From the NCBI GenBank assembly GCA_009792885.1, contig WMCF01000176.1:186001-250000 (forward strand): a DNA stretch of 64,000 nucleotides. The letters run 5' to 3'. Shown here one piece after another: positions 58,097 to 64,000 of the stretch (positions are counted from its first letter, which is position 1; every line of letters starts with the position of its first letter). The notes under the pieces were generated by a model. That model was not told the DNA's origin. It searched no databases and saw only the letters and a program-made list of their open reading frames with translations. A program made the position numbers and the translations under genes. The DNA is from Eremophila alpestris peregrina. Lineage: Eukaryota; Chordata; Aves; Passeriformes; Alaudidae.

Positions 58097-61000
58097 GTGT
58101 CACAGTGCCCTTGGGTAAAGGGTAGTAGGATGTCCCAGGCTGGCTGCAGAGGACATATCCCCAGTCCCCATCCCACTGACACAGGAGGGAAGAGCAGAGT
58201 TTCCTCTAGGACAGTTTCACTCAGCCATATCCTGTGGTGCTGCTGTGGATTTCCAATGCTGTCACTGATGGCCTGGAGCAGCAGTTGGGTCTCATCGAAT
58301 TTCCCCTGGGTAAAACCCACCAGGAGGAAAGAGTTGTCCCCTCTGCTACTGGAGGAAGTTCTGTCCCCTTCATGGAGAGCCCCTAAATTCCCAGTAGGGA
58401 GGGCTTTGCCCTGATGCTGCTGAGCTGCCCCTGGGAGCCCCATTGGGTCCCAGTGCTGAGATCCTGCCCCCTGTGCTGGAGCTGAAGGCAGTGATTGTCC
58501 CCCTTGGGCATGTTGTGTTTTGGGACACAGAAGCCATCAGTGTCCTTGGTGACCACGGTGGTGGTGGTGACCCATAGTGAGGGTACTGGAGTGGGGTCCT
58601 GGCAGAGCTGCACTGGGGGATGGGTGCACCCTCAGGATGGGGGTGCCAAGGAGAATGGAGGTGATGTTGGGATGCTGCTGTAGGGTTTACTGAGAGAGAA
58701 AAGCCCTCAAAGTGAAACATCACTGCCGTTGGGTGCTGAGGCTTTTCCTGGGCTCAGATCCCCCACCCCAGAGCAGGGGGCAGCTCTGTGAGGAGCAGAA
58801 CTGGATGGCCCCCAAAACTGTAGCCATGTCCACCCCCTCCATGCCTCCCTTTCCCTCCCCGTGGCCTCAGCACTAGCGAAAGTCCCTAGTGTGGGGCTGG
58901 TTTGGGGTGGAGAACTGCTCCTGCTCCCCACCAGTGCGGGGTCGGCTGTGACAGCCTCCTGATTTGCTGAGTGCAGGATCCGACCCCGAATTCAGCTCCC
59001 TCTCCTTCTCGCTCTTTTTTTTAATGAGTCAACCTCTCATCTGTCATATTAAACCTCCTCATTACCAGGTATCTAAATTTTGCTCTGACAATAGTGACAG
59101 GGGAAGCTGCGATCTCATTGCCATGGCGCGGGGCTCCGGGGAGCTGGCAGGTGGTTATTTCATGCCCTGCAGGGAGCCGTGGGGGTGGGCAATGGAGCTG
59201 GATAATGGGCTCTTGCTTCCCATCATTTAGAAAACCCTACTTAGTGCAGAGGGAAAAATTACCCCCAGTCTCTGACTCTGGAGCTGGTGATAGATAGAGA
59301 ACATGGGGGAAGGGGAACAGCTTTGGGGATCTGGCTGCTCCTCTCTGGGCATGGAGGGTGGATTGGGATTAGAGTGGTTGGGGATGGAGGGTAAATAAGC
59401 GTGAAGGGTGGGTGGGGATGAAGGGTAGAGGGAGATGAGGGTGGCTGGGAGTGAGGATAAGTGGGGATGGAGGATGGATGGGAGTGGAGATGGTGCAGGG
59501 TTGCCCTGTGCATTTGTTACTAGATGGGGAGGGGGATGCTATGCGCTTATTGGGGAGCCCCTGGGGCATGCAGGGTTCCCAGCCTGGATATGCACATCTG
59601 GGGAAGCTGCTGAGCCACCTGGGAGACCACAGTCAGGCTCAGGGTGAAGAATGACCCCTGCTGCGAGGATGCCACCATCAAGGTCACTGCTCAAGGTCAA
59701 GAGGTGTTTTTGGCAGCTGCATCAGCCTTTGGTTGCTGTTCTCAGGGTGCTCTGAAGGTCACTTTAGCAGGGGACTGTCCAAGCCTTCCCATTTAACACC
59801 AAGCCCTGCAGTGACTTGTCCCTGCCAGTCCCTCCCAGTCTCCTCCAGGAGAGAGGACCAGCTGCCTCTCTGGGAAGCCACGTGCTGTGAGGGGCTGCAA
59901 GTCCCTGTTTGTCCTGGTCCTACAGGCTTTTCCTTCCTGAAACTGGGTCCTTACCTTGGGTGAGGGTTCCCTGGTTGACTTTTGGACAGCACCAAGCAGG
60001 GCCATGGGTTTGCCAGTGACTTTGCCTGGAGCTCCTGCCCAGCCTCCTTTCCCCTCCACCCTCTGGCCATGCTGGCAGTGCAGAGAAGGTCACTGGCTGT
60101 ACCTGCTGTCATCCTGCCTCTGCAGAATGTGGCCCCAGTCTGGGATGTGCATGCTCCTGTGGTGCTGGGTGTGATGGCATCCCTGGCTACATGTGATGTG
60201 GGATGAAACTGTGATTTGTGGTGTCGGGGACCAGGGTTCCTGGTTTGGGTGTTGCTTCCAGTTCTTGTGCTGATGTTGGGACTGTCATCCTTGCTTGAGA
60301 ATGTTGTCTGACTCCACACTGGCACACAACTTGCAGGGGAAGAGAAGATCAACCCCAGTTTAATAATTTCCCCATAATCCTTCTTTCACCCACCCCTGCA
60401 CAGCAAACTCCAATTCTCCAGCATTGTGTCACGGCTGTGCTTTTCCTCAGCCTCTGCCAGGCTTGGCACGGCACGAGGTTTTGTTACAGCTCAGCAGAGC
60501 TGGTTGCACGGTTGGCATCTGCTTTTCTTCAGAGAGTGCCTGAATCTGGGTCAGGAATATATGTGTCTTTTTCAAATTCCTTGGGGGCCTGACTGAATCC
60601 AGCCTTGCTCCTGCTCCCCTGAGCTCCTAAGGTTTTCACCTGCAGCTGGTGGGATTGATTCCCTCCTGCAGGCAGGAGGAGCTGAGTGCTCGTTTGGCTG
60701 CCCAAATCCCAGGGAAATTTGGGCCCTGACGTGGGTGTCAGGTGTGCAGGAGGGATGGCAGCTCAGCACTGGGTTGGCACCTGCCTGGCAAGTGGGATTT
60801 GGCCCCAGGCAGGGTCAGGCAGCTGCGTTTCTGAGCAGGAGGTTTGCTCTGGAGCCACGTTTCGGCCGCCTTCCTCTCCCCTCCCCCTGCCTGCATCTGG
60901 AGGTTCGACACAGGAACCCAGATAGCATCATCCTGAAACCAGAATAGAAGCTTTGGAGGGGACTCGAGCGTGTTTGTGCGGTTTTTATCTCGGTTTGGAG

Positions 61001-62124
61001 ATAAAGAGGTGCTAAACAATGCTAAGCTGGCGAGTTGGTGTCCCTCACGGTGCGTGGAGTGGGGCTGGGGACTCGCTGGCACCTGCCCTTGCTGCCTGCT
61101 GTCCTGCCAAGGACATCCCCATGTGCATGCTGCCTCCCTCATGGGTGCCACATTCCCCTGCCAGCACTGCCCGCCATCCCACAGCAAAGCAGGGGTGAGG
61201 GCCAGCACCATGCCAGTGGCTTTGCCAGAGAGGAAGAGCAACATTAACATGAATGCTGGCACTGTGTTTTAGGGAAGGGGGCTTTGCAAAAGAGAAGGAA
61301 GTCAGTCTGGCTGATCCAGAAACCACACAGAAGGAAACTAAAAGTCCTTGGTGTCAGCATGGAGGATATGTTAAAAAAACAACAATTAACTCACAAAAGG
61401 CAGCAAGAAAGGAAACAGGAAGGCAAGAACTGCAGTTAAACAGGCGAGTTCAAGAGGTGACTTGAGCTAAATCCATGTCCTTAAGGGATGGGATCCTGCT
61501 CTTTGTCAGTGCAGGACTTGGTATCCTCGAGGTGAGGCTCGGAGACCTTGCCTGTAGTTGCTCTTTGTTTGCCATTGCTTTTGTAGCTCTTTGCAGCAGG
61601 CAGAGGGTCACAGCTGTGCTGGGGGCTGCTGGGGCAGTGTGGCCATGTGGCCTCTCAACGCAGCTGCCTCTTGTGGTAAAAGCTGCAGGTTTGTGGCAGG
61701 AGCGATGCAGAAGAGTGAGGGGCTGCTCTTGCCACCTCCAGAGCATCATTGCTCCCTCCCTCCCTTGGTCTGTTCCCCCCACCCTGCGTGGGCAGTGAAG
61801 GGCTCGTCAGAGGCTCAGCGTGGTGGGTGTAATCCACTTCCCATTGCAGGCTGAGCTCAGGGGCTGGTTTGCAGCACAGCAGCATTTCCTCAGCTGGCCT
61901 CTCCTGTCGTGAGTGGACGAACAGGATGAGTTGTTGGTGGCCAAGATGGACATGACCCAGCTATCAGCACTGGCAGCCCAGAAAGCCAATGCTGGGCCCA
62001 GCTGAACCCATGGCATGGGCAGTATTTGAGGGGCAGGGATTGTGTCCCTCTGCCCCACTCTGGTGAGACACCCCTGCAGTGCTGCCTCCATCTCTGGGAT
62101 TCCCAGAGCAGGAAGAATACAAAT
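58097..62124. other. Probable intronic DNA, no exon seen
   Basis: Holds a GGGGATGGAG-type degenerate purine-rich repeat (59345-59500). Otherwise no recognisable exon or element. Confidence 0.5.
59345..59500. repeat. Degenerate GGRTGGAGGGT-type repeat
   Basis: Repeated GGGGATGAAGGGT/GGGGATGGAGGAT variants with irregular period of 12-22 bp, purine-rich on the plus strand. Confidence 0.65.
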
Positions 62125-62450
62125 CTCCTGGAATGAGTCCAGAGGAGACCATGCAGATGCTTTGAGGGCTGGATCCCCTCTGCTCTGGAGACAGACTGAG
62201 AGAGCTGGGGCTGTTTTGTCTGCAGAGGAGTCTGGGGAGACCTTAGAGCTCCTTCCAGTGCATTAAGAGGCTCCAAGAGAGCTGGAGAGGAACTTTGGAC
62301 AAGGAGTGACGGAACAAGGCTTCCCACTGCCAGGGGGCAGGGTTCGATGGGATACTGGGAAGAAATTTTTCCCTGTGAGTGGGTGACAGAGAGATGGGAT
62401 GAGATGAGCTTTAAGAGTCTGTTCAATCCAGACCATTCTATGGTTCTGTA
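62125..62450 (+). mobile_element. CR1 LINE 3' fragment
   Basis: AGACTGAGAGAGCTGGGGCT, then GAGACCTTAGAGCTCCTTCC, GGGATACTGGGAAGAAATTT, and the tail CCATTCTATGGTTCTGTA. Sense orientation. It lacks the central CTTCTCTGGGCAACC-complement block seen in other copies (internal deletion). Confidence 0.93.
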
Positions 62451-64000
62451 ACACCCTGCACCTTGTACCCCACATGCCCCCCTGGTTGTGTGCTGAAGCT
62501 CCCTTGCAATGACCTTTTTCCCACACAGAAGCTGCAAGACTGGGACATGTTATTGCTGTCATTTCTCTATGGGGATAAATCTGACACCCCCCAAAATGTG
62601 TTGGGGCTTGGGTCAGTGAATTCAGTCATGTCAGGTGCCCTGTTCCTTGGGGGTGGATAATGACAGGGAGAACCCTCCCTTTACTCTCAGCCAGCCCCTT
62701 GACTTGACAGAGCCTGTTAAGAAAAAATGCATCTTGGGGAGCATTCTGCAGATCTTGGGTAAAAGATGGGTTGATGGCACAGAGAGAGCATTGGGTGCCA
62801 GGGGAGAGCAGTTGCTGGGAGGGGCTGTGATCTGCCATACCTGTCACCTGCATTTCTCCCTTCAAACAGGGACTTTCAGTGCCTCCCTAAGATGAGATGC
62901 ATCTTCACAGGGCAGCATTTTTCTTCTTTTCCCAGCCTCAAAATGTCCTTTGAAGCTCCTTTTGCAGGTTTCCTTGCAGCCAAGGATGTCCCCATTGCAC
63001 CAGACTTGTTTTGGGGATGGGGATCAGGAAAACATCCCTTGAATTGGTGCCATGTTGAACTCATCCCAATTTTGCCATCACTCGTGTTGCTGGCTCTGCC
63101 TGTGCAGGCACGAGTGGACCGGGGAGCACGGTGCCACATGCTGGGAAGAGCAAAAAGCTTGAAAGGAAAATACATTTTTGGAAAGGATGCATTTATTTGC
63201 CTTTATTTATCTTCCTAAAGCTTTCAGATTAATCTTTTTGATCTTCCTTCTGCAGCTGCGTGGCCAGGGTTTGGTTTCTTTCAGCTGACATTGTGCTGAG
63301 AGCACACGGCGTTGCAGGGCGGGTGTTAAGGAAGGGCAGCTGAATTCCTTCGCCCTGGAGAGGGGCGGTGTTTCAAGCTAACTTTAGTAAGGAGCAACTA
63401 AAAAGGGATGCAATAAAAGTATATTAAAAATAGCAAATGGCTGTAGAAAGTGGATGTGAGACTCTCAGTGTCCCTGCTCGTGAGAAACGTGGGGCTGTTC
63501 AGAAGGAATGGAAAGGTGACAAGTTATGGAGCAGTGCAGAGTACCCCGCTGCTTGTGCGACGCAAAGGTGAAACCACTTAGAAGTAGGTAAAATAGATCA
63601 GAAATTTGTACAGTAGATAAAAAAAAATCCAGAAATAAAGACTTGAAAGAGATATCAGCTCCTCTGTGTCCCCAGCTCTTGGAACTAGGGATTCAGCCCC
63701 CCAAATTCCTTGTTTTGTAAAAACATCTCCCAGCTGAGATTCCTCTGCGCTTTTTCTTTCTTCCCCCATTTGCAAAATGCTAACTCTGCTCTCTTGCCTG
63801 TCTCTCCAATTTGGAGCAATTTACTGGGAGCCGGGGATGAATTACTCAGCACAGAGTTAACCAGCACCTGCTTGGAGTTAATTGGCATGTGTGCTAATTG
63901 CCGTGATAGTCACACTTGTGCGAGCGGAGCAGAGGGAGGGGGAAGCGGGCGCTGGCGGCTGCCTCCATCCCAGAGCTTCTCGCTGCCTCCCGGGGCGATG
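62451..64000. other. Probable intronic DNA, no exon seen
   Basis: No exon recognised. A MEF2-consensus match is at 63424-63433, and a pair of homeodomain-type sites at 63878-63885 (TTAATTGG) and 63894-63901 (CTAATTGC). From about 63920 the sequence turns GC-rich up to the window edge, possibly the start of another island. Confidence 0.5.

Noticed and set aside
25080..64000. MEF2D coding sequence
   Set aside because: I looked for a MADS-box start (MGRKKIQI-type) in all frames and saw none. MEF2D is proposed only as the downstream gene by expected order.
1..64000. tRNA, rRNA, microRNA or CRISPR features
   Set aside because: No T-loop GTTCRANNC within a cloverleaf, no miR-9 or other known miRNA sequence recognised, no spaced identical repeats.

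Overview
Organism and overall character. The window reads as vertebrate nuclear DNA from a bird. It has short GT-AG introns, CpG islands, and at least ten fragments of the CR1 non-LTR retrotransposon with the typical avian 3' end (...ATTCTATGATTCTATG). GC content is high and the DNA is dense in short tandem repeats, as is typical of an avian microchromosome. I cannot name the species. One internal run of N (42163-42297) is an assembly gap inside a CCCTT repeat. || Layout. (1) 1-3627, + strand: the last eleven coding exons of an IQGAP-family scaffold gene, most likely IQGAP3, with an intact frame to the stop and a 3' UTR with a polyadenylation signal at 4007-4012. (2) About 4.03-25.1 kb: no protein gene that I can support. 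It holds four minus-strand CR1 pieces, several simple repeats, a degenerate array of about 30-bp ATTAG-containing repeats (10.85-12.08 kb), a weakly CpG-rich block (20.8-22.2 kb), and short motif-bearing stretches (a pair of RFX X-boxes at 15.9 kb, MEF2 consensus sites at 17.33 and 23.11 kb). (3) 25.08-26.65 kb: a strong CpG island with an inverted CCAAT box and two candidate first exons, each ending in a good splice donor on the + strand. (4) 26.65-64 kb: probably a long first intron on the + strand, with CR1 pieces, a perfect X-box at 36.5 kb, a CCCTT repeat with gap, a 61-base C run, a 34-36-bp AT-rich minisatellite at 47.4 kb, and a second CpG island at 53.13-53.52 kb ending in a GTAAGT donor (possible alternative promoter or first exon). 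|| How the parts fit. In mammals IQGAP3 is followed, in the same orientation, by MEF2D, which has a non-coding first exon and a long first intron. If that order holds here, the 25 kb island is the MEF2D promoter, the 53 kb island is an internal alternative promoter, and the MADS-box coding exons lie beyond the right edge. No MADS-box exon is present in the window, so MEF2D is an inference from known gene order only. || The clearest non-gene observations are the ATTAG-repeat array, three perfect RFX X-boxes (two of them 19 bp apart), a 13-bp perfect inverted repeat at 14.72 kb, two exact CTAAAAATAG MEF2 sites upstream of the suspected MEF2D promoter, and the second CpG island. I found no CRISPR array, operon, tRNA, rRNA or intact mobile element, and none would be expected except perhaps tRNA.
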